Assembly: GCA_964383365.1 (NCBI GenBank)
Contig: CAYLHF010000005.1
Coordinates: 68,154 to 132,153 of the forward strand
Direction of reading: 5' to 3'
Length of the DNA: 64,000 nucleotides
Source of the DNA: CAYLHF01 sp964383365
GTDB taxonomy: Bacteria; Bacteroidota; Rhodothermia; Rhodothermales; UBA10348
The first letter of the stretch is position 1. Each line of letters begins with the position of its first letter. The position numbers were made by a program, and so were the translations under genes. The notes beneath the pieces were generated by a model. The model was not told where the DNA came from. It was given only the letters and a program-made list of their open reading frames with translations, and ran no database searches. Of this stretch, positions 19,843-27,464 are shown in pieces.

Positions 19843-20271
19843 CCACCAGTCGCGCTTCATTTCTGAGCTGTCGACGGACGTANNNNNNNNNNNNNNNNNN
19901 NNNNNNNNNNNNNNNNNNNNNNNNNNNNNNNNNNNNNNNNNNNNNNNNNNNNNNNNNNNNNNNNNNNNNNNNNNNNNNNNNNGCCACCAGTCGCGCTTCA
20001 TTTCTGAGCTGTCGACGGACGTATAGACTCGGATCTCACGTTGGATATTATCAGGGAGAGTAAAGAACCGACCCGACTCGGCAAGTTCGGGCCTGGAAAG
20101 AGCGGTCACCAACGCCAGATCCCACATCGTCGAGGGCCTCGATACAGTATCTGCAGTCGACATAGAGGACGCCACGTTGCGGGAATGGGAGGAAAACATC
20201 GGTGAAAGTGATCCGATCGCCGGTGTCAATCCTGCTATCACGGCCAGTTTAATGAATGATCTTCTCGTCAC
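19843..20271 (-). pseudogene. Nucleoside hydrolase remnant with the catalytic core deleted
   Basis: The N-terminus carries a Tat signal (MTRRSFIKLAVIAG). After about 48 residues the frame jumps directly to MWDLALVTALSRPELAESG and IQREIRVYTSVDSSEMKRDWW, which match the last 57 residues of the intact paralogue at 26164-27156. About 220 residues, including the calcium-binding DxDxxxDD motif, are absent, and the final residues are replaced by read-through into the VOC gene. Assembly gap 2 lies inside, but the deletion junction does not coincide with it. It cannot be a working hydrolase. Confidence 0.85.
19883..19982. other. Assembly gap 2 (100 N)
   Basis: Exactly 100 N. The 41 bases before it (19842-19882) are repeated exactly after it (19983-20023), so the contigs probably overlap and nothing is missing. 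Collapsing removes 141 bp and keeps the frame of the surrounding remnant. Confidence 0.9.
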
Positions 20272-20375
20272 GACCGCGTGGTTGGTTTGGGACTCTTCCT
20301 GTATCGTATATATGTTACGGCACGAACGTCTCCGGTAAATGTAATTCTATTTTTGCATCCATCGGGTAGTTATCG

Positions 20376-20672
20376 ATGACGATTCTGATTACCGGCGCCA
20401 CCGGATTTATAGGATCCTATCTCGTCCGTCGGCTACTCGAAGACGGTCATGAAATCACGGTGCTCGTACGAGATACCGAAAGGGCGGCCCAACCACTCGG
20501 TAACGACGTCCGCTACGTGAGTGTCGATGAAGCCGATTCGGTACTGGAAATGCACGTCGCCCGGTGCAGTGCTGTCATCGACCTGGCAGGCGAACCACTA
20601 TTCGGGGACCATCAACGTAACGGCTCCCCATCCAGTCACGAACAGTGTCTTTTCGGTTTCCGTCAAATGTGA
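20376..20672 (+). pseudogene. TIGR01777 epimerase remnant
   Basis: The first 75 residues (MTILITGATGFIGSYLVRR, then AVIDLAGEP) match the intact paralogue at 27465-28373. After LAGEPLF the DNA jumps to codons for GTINVTAPHPVTNSVFS, equivalent to residues 222-238 of the intact copy, but in a shifted frame. About 145 residues of the SDR core, with the catalytic YxxxK region, are gone, as is the C-terminus. Divergent from the nucleoside hydrolase remnant, as in the intact locus. Confidence 0.85.
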
Positions 20673-20748
20673 GGTAGGGATTGATCGTGGTCATGGTAGT
20701 TATATCTGCGGGGTTAATTCAAAAAATATGCCCGTTGACGCAGCGGTT

Positions 20749-21420
20749 TCACCTGGTATCGGTTGTCTTCTGCAGGACCGAGAGGTCGAAATAGCTATTG
20801 CTCGCGGCAAAAGCCTGCATGTCGCCTTCGATAATGACCGTCCCTGCAGAAAGCGCATCATCGATATCCTGCGCCCCTGAAATGAGACGTACGAACGTAT
20901 CGGTATCGGCACGCATGATGAAATCAGGATGTCGCACATGACCCTGACCCGTTTCCAGCCTTCCGTCATCAACGCGCGCGTGGAAGACGTTGTCGCCTAT
21001 TTGATACTCGTATTCAGCGTGTACCCCGCGGGTCTTTTCAGGATCAAAAACGGCCTTCAGTGCCAGAATATTCCAATGTGGGCGGTGCAATTCACCGGCG
21101 ACCGGCATGCCCATACTACCGTGTCCCCACCGGACCAATTCGAGAAGGACACCCTCCAGCTCGAATCCCCGGTCCGTCAGGACGTAGACCTGAGACGACG
21201 CCGGTGGCGGTAGTTTATGTTTCTCAATCAGGCCTTCCTCTTCGAGAAAATGCAGCCGATCGGCGAGGAGATTGGTGCCTATCCCGGCGAGAGAATCAAG
21301 CAGATCCTTGTATCTCTTTGGTCCGGTAATAAGCTCTCTGACGATGAGCAATGTCCATCGACCCCCGAGAACATCAAGCGCATGGGCGAGACCACAGTAT
21401 TGACCGTAGGACTTAGCCAT
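20749..21420 (-). CDS. HxlR-type transcriptional regulator with C-terminal SCP2-like domain
   Basis: 223 residues. The N-terminal winged helix has the HxlR signature (YCGLAHALDVLGGRWTLLIV, GPKRYKDLLDSLAGIGTNLLADRL, LEEEGLIEKH). The C-terminal 110 residues resemble the SCP2-like ligand domain seen in a subgroup of HxlR proteins (YEYQIGDNVFHARVDDG, AQDIDDALSAGTVIIEGD). DNA-binding regulator, ligand unknown. Divergent from the gene at 21650 across an AT-rich spacer with inverted repeats, so it may regulate itself and that gene. Confidence 0.92.
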   Translation of the reverse strand: MAKSYGQYCGLAHALDVLGGRWTLLIVRELITGPKRYKDLLDSLAGIGTNLLADRLHFLEEEGLIEKHKLPPPASSQVYVLTDRGFELEGVLLELVRWGHGSMGMPVAGELHRPHWNILALKAVFDPEKTRGVHAEYEYQIGDNVFHARVDDGRLETGQGHVRHPDFIMRADTDTFVRLISGAQDIDDALSAGTVIIEGDMQAFAASNSYFDLSVLQKTTDTR

Positions 21421-21649
21421 GAAATAAGCTGAAAGGATTTATCATCTTAATGATTAACGTATTAATGGCATTTAACCTTAATTAATTAGGTGTTTATCTC
21501 TTTATATCTTATTAATTTAAGTTACCATCATTCAACGCACAGCACAAGTAGTCCAATAATACTTTTCTTTTATATAGATGTAACTATATAAAATATATAG
21601 TGTATAATAATTCTTTGACGCAACACCCCGCACATACTACTTCGCCCAA
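21421..21649. promoter_or_regulatory. AT-rich divergent promoter region
   Basis: About 230 bp, strikingly A+T-rich compared with the GC-rich coding DNA on both sides, with repeated TTAAT/ATTAA words (TTAATTAATTAG near 21478-21489). It separates the HxlR gene from the divergent membrane-lipoprotein gene. No ORF is supported. Most likely the shared control region. Confidence 0.6.
21568..21600. promoter_or_regulatory. Paired inverted repeats, candidate HxlR operator
   Basis: TTTTATATAG (21568-21577) and CTATATAAAA (21584-21593) form a perfect 10-bp inverted repeat with a 6-bp spacer. CTATATA (21584-21590) also pairs with TATATAG (21594-21600). So three half-sites alternate in orientation in 33 bp. 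This suits a dimeric winged-helix regulator, but the AT-rich background raises the chance of coincidence. Confidence 0.4.
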
Positions 21650-22966
21650 ATGTCTGCACATGGCATTCTACTCTCACGCGCGCTGAAGAGCAACGCTTTT
21701 TTCTCGGCTCTTTGTTCACCACTGTCCATCGTATTTTCAGATCGACTGGCCGAACAAATCGCCTTTGGAGCTCCTTTTTTTGTTTCTCTCGGTGTCAGTC
21801 TCGGAGTCTTCTCCGTAATTTTATTCCTTCTCTCCATGCGAAGGTGGCTGGGTCGTCCACTGATACGTTGGCTCACGGTCGTTGTCATCGTACTCGACGC
21901 TCTCTGGGCGGCAGGAAGCTTTTCATTCGCAGACTTTCCGTCTTTGACGACCGAAGTCGGCGCTTCTATAGTAAAGGTAACGGCGTCAATTGTTGCAGGG
22001 CTGGCGTTCCTTCAAGCCTATCCGCTTGGCAGGACCGTCTGGAACAAGTATCGGCGCAGCCGCAAAAGTCATCCATTGTCGACGGCGAACATGCTCCCTC
22101 TCATTGTCTTGCTCGCAGCAATCGGTGGATGCTCCCCGGTCGACATAAAGACCGATGATTTAATCGAGTCAGGCTTCACCGGAGAAATTCTAGACCGGGG
22201 TCAATTCATTCTCCGCGAAACCGCTGAACACCACGGACTCACCACCTGGAAATCTCACCAGACACTTGCAACAACAGCCGTGGACCGGTGGACGGAACGA
22301 TCTCCCGGTTGGTGGCCCACGCTTGATCAGCGGGTCCGCATCGACCAGGCACTGGACTCGTTCACATCACGCGCTATCCTGCGTAGCGGGTTAGATGCAG
22401 GAGGGGTCTGGGGTATCCACGACTGGAAGACGTATACCATGGCTTCGATCGGATCTGATCCGGTATTCGACCCGGAGACCAAAGAACTGACGTCTCGAAA
22501 TTTCTACCTGCCGGCTCTACACTATTTCAATGAACTTCCCTTCCGGCTACTCCATGCAGACATCGCCGCTTATGCGGGACGACGCGAGTATCATTCAAAA
22601 TCGTACGATCTGGTCTTTGTAACGTGGCAAAGCCCCGAACCGTCAAAAGACTATGATCAATACCTTCTCTGGATTGACACCGACACTCACCTTGTCGCTA
22701 AATGTCTCTACACGTTTCGGGATGCAGGTCCGGGTATTTACGGCACGATCCATTACGAGAACTACCGTAGCGTTGACGGTGTCCAGATACCCTTTGTCCA
22801 GACAGTGACAGCATCACTCCCTGAAAATACCATTTACCCCCTCGATCGATATTACTTTCACCGTCTTGAGATCGATTCTGCGGCGTTTGACTTGATTCAG
22901 GTGGAAGAACTGATGATCGGATCGAACGAACCACCGAGTGACTCAAAACCGGGCTCACAGGAATGA
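21650..22966 (+). CDS. Four-helix membrane domain fused to a lipoprotein-like domain
   Basis: 438 residues. Residues 1-145 look like a small integral membrane family with four helices (FGAPFFVSLGVSLGVFSVIL, RWLTVVVIVLDALWAAGSF, VKVTASIVAGLAFLQAY). Then, behind an internal ATG at about residue 147, comes a complete lipoprotein signal (MLPLIVLLAAIGGC) and a soluble domain of about 275 residues (HHGLTTWKSHQTLATTAVDRW, YDQYLLWIDTDTHLVAKCLY, HYENYRSVDGVQIPFVQTV) with the look of a LolA/outer-membrane-lipoprotein-sorting-type beta fold. It may be a true fusion, or two genes joined by loss of a stop. Divergent from the HxlR gene. Confidence 0.75.
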   Translation: MSAHGILLSRALKSNAFFSALCSPLSIVFSDRLAEQIAFGAPFFVSLGVSLGVFSVILFLLSMRRWLGRPLIRWLTVVVIVLDALWAAGSFSFADFPSLTTEVGASIVKVTASIVAGLAFLQAYPLGRTVWNKYRRSRKSHPLSTANMLPLIVLLAAIGGCSPVDIKTDDLIESGFTGEILDRGQFILRETAEHHGLTTWKSHQTLATTAVDRWTERSPGWWPTLDQRVRIDQALDSFTSRAILRSGLDAGGVWGIHDWKTYTMASIGSDPVFDPETKELTSRNFYLPALHYFNELPFRLLHADIAAYAGRREYHSKSYDLVFVTWQSPEPSKDYDQYLLWIDTDTHLVAKCLYTFRDAGPGIYGTIHYENYRSVDGVQIPFVQTVTASLPENTIYPLDRYYFHRLEIDSAAFDLIQVEELMIGSNEPPSDSKPGSQE

Positions 22967-23267
22967 GTACGGTCGGCGACCTGAAGTAGTCCGTCAATCG
23001 TGATCCCCATTCTCCGATAAATGAGGCATAGGCGCGCTCCGAAAACGTATCCACGAAGCAATCGCCCCCGTGAGATAGGGCCTGGTACGAGTACGTAACC
23101 TCCACGACCGGATCGTAGTGTTTCACGATCCAGATGGCTTCTTCTACGCTGCGATCGTGTGTACGCGTCAGAAAGATAAAATCTTCTTCCAGTACCCATT
23201 CCTCTTTCATAGGTCGGTCGTTGAAATGGAGGTGATGATTCTCTTTGTGAAGCTCAGGGCCCGGCAT
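22698..23267 (-). CDS. Unrecognised ORF, probably a truncated gene
   Basis: Residues 1-95 (codons 23267-22983) look truly coding: an acidic, aromatic-rich sequence with motifs MKEEWVLEEDFIFLTRTHDR, WIVKHYDPVVEVTYSYQAL, and YASFIGEWGSRLTDYF. I do not recognise the family. Beyond 22966 the frame runs antisense to the 3' end of the preceding plus-strand gene and the composition changes, so the natural C-terminus appears to be lost. It lies 35 bp behind the aldo/keto reductase on the same strand. Start uncertain. Confidence 0.35.
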   Translation of the reverse strand: MPGPELHKENHHLHFNDRPMKEEWVLEEDFIFLTRTHDRSVEEAIWIVKHYDPVVEVTYSYQALSHGGDCFVDTFSERAYASFIGEWGSRLTDYFRSPTVLIPVSPVLSHSVVRSIRSSVLPPESSQTPQNRSQDGESNIDRGGKWYFQGVMLSLSGQRVSGHRQRYGSSRNGSCRKYPDLHPETCRDI

Positions 23268-23301
23268 CAATGCGTCGGAGTATTTCCGTCTCGAATGTGC
23301 C

Positions 23302-24219
23302 TCAGGGAACGGGAGTACCGTTTCGGGCTTCGAGCAATCTGTACCAGTCTTCTCGCGTGTAATCGATCTCCATCGCTTTTGTCGCAGCCCTTATCCGTTC
23401 GGGAGTCGTAGATCCAATAATGGGAAGAATGCGAGCGGGATGCTTCAGAAGCCATGCGATCATGATGAGCCATCCCTCGACACCGTAGACCGACGACTGA
23501 TGCTCGATTTCCAGACGAATGCGCTCCTCATCCTCGGGTTGAAACGTATTACCCCACGCCGGATAGGCGACTCCTCCGAGGGGACACCACGCCTGGGGAG
23601 TCATGTGGCGTTCCAGGCATTGATCCAATGTGCCGTCTCTCAGAGCTGACAGGTTATGCAGATTGATTTCTACCTGATTGACGTGCAGCGGCACAGGGAG
23701 AAAAGACTGGAGTAGCCGAATTTGGGATGGACGGAAATTGCTCACTCCTACATGCAACACTTTCCCCGACGCAAGCAATCCTTCAAACGTGCGGGCCACT
23801 TCCGATGGATCCGCCAGAAAGTCTGGCCGATGGAGAAGAAGAAAGTCCAGATGGTCAGTCCGTAGTCTCGTTAGCGATTGCTCAACACATGAGACAAGGT
23901 GGTCATGAGAAAAATCATACCGGGCCGGATCGCCGGCCCGAGGGGTATCCATAGGACGGATTCCACATTTTCCCGTGAGCAGCATCTTTTCGCGAAGTCC
24001 ACGAGATTCTCCGAGGATCTCTCCAAAGATCTGCTCACAAATTCCTTCTCCATAGATATCGGCATGATCGAAGTGCGTGAAGCCTGCCTCGATCGCGGCA
24101 CGAATCGCTCGCCTGGCTCGTGAGCGGGCCTCCCGGGACCCGTCGCCGCCGATCCTCATACATCCATACATCAGACGCGAAGACGTCAGTCCCGACGTGC
24201 CTATTTCGCAGTGTGTCAT
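23302..24219 (-). CDS. Aldo/keto reductase
   Basis: 305 residues, YdhF-like. NADPH-dependent reduction of carbonyls; substrate unknown. The catalytic tetrad can be read: Asp and Tyr in FDHADIYGEG, Lys in LLTGKCGI, His in FLLLHRPD. The cofactor end is LPIIGSTTPERIRAA. Preceded by the broken DUF985 cupin, with 12 bp between, and same-strand with the esterase and nucleoside hydrolase upstream, so probably one operon. Confidence 0.95.
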   Translation of the reverse strand: MTHCEIGTSGLTSSRLMYGCMRIGGDGSREARSRARRAIRAAIEAGFTHFDHADIYGEGICEQIFGEILGESRGLREKMLLTGKCGIRPMDTPRAGDPARYDFSHDHLVSCVEQSLTRLRTDHLDFLLLHRPDFLADPSEVARTFEGLLASGKVLHVGVSNFRPSQIRLLQSFLPVPLHVNQVEINLHNLSALRDGTLDQCLERHMTPQAWCPLGGVAYPAWGNTFQPEDEERIRLEIEHQSSVYGVEGWLIMIAWLLKHPARILPIIGSTTPERIRAATKAMEIDYTREDWYRLLEARNGTPVP

Positions 24220-24231
24220 TCGTTCGAGATG

Positions 24232-24496
24232 TCAATGGGTAAAACGGACCATGAGATCTTCCTGCCCGGGATAGAGCGCAGAAAGACGCGTGCTGTTCCA
24301 CGGAGTATAATCACTGGAATCAAGTCCCGGCACCAGCGTCGTACCAGGTAGCACAAATGTACCACCCGGGGACCGCAGCAGCATTTGAACGTGATCGTTA
24401 CGTATCCCTGAAGTAGCCGCCCTCACGCGAAAGCCGTTCGAGACCCAGAATTGGGATACTATTGCGAACATCCATCTCAGACAATCGGTCGCTCAT
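24232..24496 (-). pseudogene. DUF985 cupin remnant
   Basis: ATG 24496 begins a frame with GLERLSREGGYFRDT, matching residues 14-30 of the intact copy at 18940-19452, then stops. In another frame the DNA resumes with HVQMLLRSPGG and TFVLPGTTLVPGLDSSDYT to a natural end. Two internal deletions (about residues 31-82 and 95-130 of the intact copy) removed the cupin His strands. The ATG overlaps the stop of the esterase by 4 bp, the same coupling as in the intact copy. Confidence 0.8.
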
Positions 24497-26073
24497 GGTC
24501 CCTCCGTATCAGGCTGGTGTCGGCGCCGGGCAATCCGATCAAGAAATTCGAAACGGGCCCGACTCAATTCATCCTCGACGTAAGGGTGCGCATTGATCCG
24601 CATGTATGCCGTTCGATTGTCTTTACCCCAGGCCGGCCACAGGGGCAGGGACGGATCATTCGGGTCCCCAGATCTGGCAAAATTGGTCCACCAGGTTGCC
24701 ATCATACCGGCTACCTCCCTGTCCTCATCCCGCCACGCACGATCCCGGTGCCTGAGCGTATTGAATACATAGTAAATATCCGTTGCGTGACCGGCACCCG
24801 GATCATCGTCCGGAGGAGGTCCGGACATGGTCGGCTCGATTTGATCAAAGAGATAGCGATATACCGGTGATTGTCCGGTTTTTGCGTGCAATTCGATCCA
24901 CTTCCACGCCCCGTATCCCACAAAAAAATGGTCGCTCTGTAGCGCTATGGCCGATAGACGCGCCTCACGTGGCGACGCGTACGGAAAGACGACCCGGGAT
25001 TCCTTGATGTCATCGGGGAATGCGTCCTGAAGTCTCGCATCGATTGCCGATTTCGAGACGGAGCCCATCTTGATTTCTGCTGAATTCCACCCCGCAAGAA
25101 GCGGGACGTGACGTTGTGTCCCGGATCGAAACGTATGCCAGAGATCGGTCTGCAGTACAAAACCGTCCACGTCCGGTGCAAACAGAGACACGCGGTCCCC
25201 GACGGCCGCTACCAGAGAATCGCCAGTCATGTCCCTGAGTTGCTGTCCGGAGTGGGCTCCGACTTCAGAAGCAAATGCTGAACCGACTCGCTCCGCCTCC
25301 TCTAGAGTCGGCAAGGCGATTTCAGCGCTCGAAAAGTGTGCGCCGCTCTGACCGATGGCCCGGTGAAAAAGACCCTCTGCAAGTGGAGATCCCATCAGAG
25401 CACTCACGGCGTAAGACCCCGCCGACTCACCAAAAATCGTCACGTTGGTTGGATCACCCCCGAACGCACGAATGTTACTTTGAATCCACTGTAGTGCGGC
25501 GATCTGATCCATCAGACCGTAATTACCTGATGACCCTACCGGAGATTCCGCGCTCAGATCCGGGTGCGCCATAAATCCAAATATGCCGAGTCGATAGTTT
25601 ATGGTCACCAGTACGACTCCCTTCGACGCCAGATACGCTCCATCGTGACGTTTCTCATCTGAGGCTCCCGAAAAGTAGCCGCCCCCATGAATCCAGACCA
25701 TCACAGGAAGGCTTTCAGTGGCTCTCTCCGGCGCCCAGATCGAGAGAAAAAGACAATCCTCACTCTGGGCAGCACTCTGGAAATACATATCCGAGAACGG
25801 GCGTGTCTGCATACACCGATCTCCGAACGAATCGGCCCTTCGAATGCCCTGCCAGGTCGGTGCCAGGCCCGGTCCTTTCCATCGCGCGGCTCCGACCGGC
25901 GCCGCCGCGTACGGGATACCGAGATAGGCACGTACACCCGGAACGGACCCGTCTGTGCCGGTAAGCTTTCCCTGGTCAAGCCGGATAATATCGGCTGGAT
26001 CATTCCTCCGGGGTGTGCATCCAGTACACGCCACGACGACAATAATAAAATAAAATGGGGAACGAGTGAGCAT
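24493..26073 (-). CDS. Type B carboxylesterase, lipoprotein
   Basis: 526 residues. Lipoprotein signal YFIIVVVACTGC. Carboxylesterase marks: YLGIPYAAAPVGAARWKGP, EDCLFLSIWAPE (type-B motif), MVWIHGGGYFSG (oxyanion hole), TIFGESAGSYAVSALM (nucleophile Ser in GESAG), and a C-terminal DDDPGAGHATDIYYVF with the catalytic His. Hydrolyses esters outside the cytoplasm; substrate unknown. It sits between the nucleoside hydrolase and the cupin remnant. Confidence 0.95.
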   Translation of the reverse strand: MLTRSPFYFIIVVVACTGCTPRRNDPADIIRLDQGKLTGTDGSVPGVRAYLGIPYAAAPVGAARWKGPGLAPTWQGIRRADSFGDRCMQTRPFSDMYFQSAAQSEDCLFLSIWAPERATESLPVMVWIHGGGYFSGASDEKRHDGAYLASKGVVLVTINYRLGIFGFMAHPDLSAESPVGSSGNYGLMDQIAALQWIQSNIRAFGGDPTNVTIFGESAGSYAVSALMGSPLAEGLFHRAIGQSGAHFSSAEIALPTLEEAERVGSAFASEVGAHSGQQLRDMTGDSLVAAVGDRVSLFAPDVDGFVLQTDLWHTFRSGTQRHVPLLAGWNSAEIKMGSVSKSAIDARLQDAFPDDIKESRVVFPYASPREARLSAIALQSDHFFVGYGAWKWIELHAKTGQSPVYRYLFDQIEPTMSGPPPDDDPGAGHATDIYYVFNTLRHRDRAWRDEDREVAGMMATWWTNFARSGDPNDPSLPLWPAWGKDNRTAYMRINAHPYVEDELSRARFEFLDRIARRRHQPDTEGP

Positions 26074-26163
26074 CTTGAGTTGGGTTATTCATGGTCGGTC
26101 AGGCGACACGCTGTATCCGACCGGATTCGTGCGGTCACACTACCTCCACTGTCATTCGTTTGG

Positions 26164-27156
26164 TCACGGGTTCAACGCCCGATGTACCGCATCCCACCAA
26201 TCTGCCCGCATCTCCTCAACATCTATCGCCGTGAAGACTTCGATCTCGCGCTCCACGTTTTCCGGCGGGGTGCGACGGTTCTCTGAGCGTGCCAGATCGG
26301 GCCGTATGAGGGCGAGTACAAGAGCCAGATCCCACATGATCCACTTCCCGCTTTCCGGACTATAGCTTTTCCACCGTCGTGCCAGGTAAGTCCAGACACC
26401 TCCCGCTCCTTCCAAACGGTCCCATACAGTATCTCTATCCAAGGTAAAATCGTACAGGATGTTCACCGGCATCACGTGTAATTCCAGCCCCGATGCGTTG
26501 AACAGATAGTTCGTAGCATTTAAATCGTTACGTACATTGAATTCGTCCTTGTCCCAGACGTCCCGATCGGCAAAATATTTTCCGGCGAGCATGAAACACC
26601 GGACGTTTGGGATGATGTCCGGGGCCATCCGAACAGCAGAGGCAAAATTGGTGACGGCGCCAAGACACACGACGGTCAGTTTCCGGGTCGGATCCGATGC
26701 CCGCGCGTGTTCGATCATGAGACTCGCTGCATCTGATTCGCTTGGCTCATCGCCACCCCACGGCTGCCCCATAATCCGCTCTGCCCCCTGCGGATGCGGT
26801 ATGTCGTCGCGACCCATCAGGGACAGAATATCCTCATTCATACGCTGACTTTCGATGACCGTATCATCGGGGGCCAGTTGATGGTGCCACTGCGCCGAAG
26901 ACAACGCGGTAATCTCAAAATCCCGATGTATGAGAGCCCTGACGATCGCGTAAAGGTCATCAATCTCGTTGGCGGTATCGGCGTCTATGAAGATCCGCTG
27001 CGGTGAAGCGGCCGAGGGTCTCTCGTGTTCTGAGGCGGTCGATTGCTTACTCACAACCCGATAGTCTGCCCCTTCCAGAGCGCGACCGGGATACATCCCG
27101 GCCCATGCTGCCATTTTCAGGAATGATCTTCTTCTCACGTGATACGATCCAGACAC
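26164..27156 (-). CDS. Tat-secreted nucleoside hydrolase
   Basis: 330 residues of the inosine-uridine-preferring nucleoside hydrolase fold, which splits ribonucleosides to base and ribose. Twin-arginine signal RRRSFLKMAAWAG at about 9-20, then IFIDADTANEIDDLYAI (calcium-binding DxDxxxDD), VVCLGAVTNFASAV, EFNVRNDLNAT, and the C-terminal Asp region ESGKWIMWDLALVLAL. Secretion implies nucleoside scavenging outside the cytoplasm (inference). Divergent from the epimerase gene. A deleted paralogue lies at 19843-20271. Confidence 0.93.
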   Translation of the reverse strand: MSGSYHVRRRSFLKMAAWAGMYPGRALEGADYRVVSKQSTASEHERPSAASPQRIFIDADTANEIDDLYAIVRALIHRDFEITALSSAQWHHQLAPDDTVIESQRMNEDILSLMGRDDIPHPQGAERIMGQPWGGDEPSESDAASLMIEHARASDPTRKLTVVCLGAVTNFASAVRMAPDIIPNVRCFMLAGKYFADRDVWDKDEFNVRNDLNATNYLFNASGLELHVMPVNILYDFTLDRDTVWDRLEGAGGVWTYLARRWKSYSPESGKWIMWDLALVLALIRPDLARSENRRTPPENVEREIEVFTAIDVEEMRADWWDAVHRALNP

Positions 27157-27244
27157 TTAGATTTAAATCCGACCGGAGACCAACCAGCACGAAACGAACC
27201 GATGTCCGCCTCCCGTCACTCGATGCCGTCCTCCCGTCACTCGA

Positions 27245-27344
27245 NNNNNNNNNNNNNNNNNNNNNNNNNNNNNNNNNNNNNNNNNNNNNNNNNNNNNNNN
27301 NNNNNNNNNNNNNNNNNNNNNNNNNNNNNNNNNNNNNNNNNNNN
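27245..27344. other. Assembly gap 3 (100 N) in a 308-bp intergenic region
   Basis: Exactly 100 N. The 55 bases at 27190-27244 are duplicated at 27345-27399, so this is probably an unmerged overlap. The duplicated piece itself contains a 21-bp tandem repeat (CCTCCCGTCACTCGA twice), which may have broken the assembly. The region 27157-27464 is the divergent promoter zone of the nucleoside hydrolase and epimerase; no further gene is seen. Confidence 0.85.
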
Positions 27345-27464
27345 CGAAACGAACCGATGTCCGCCTCCCGTCACTCGATGCCGTCCTCCCGTCACTCGAC
27401 ACAGGCCTCGTCGCCTCTGCCTCCTGTATATTAATACTCTCTCAGAGGCAATCCCAATCCAGGT

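Noticed and set aside
22698..22966. C-terminal half of the unassigned minus-strand ORF as real protein
   Set aside because: Antisense to the 3' end of a supported gene, with a change to Ser/Arg-rich composition.
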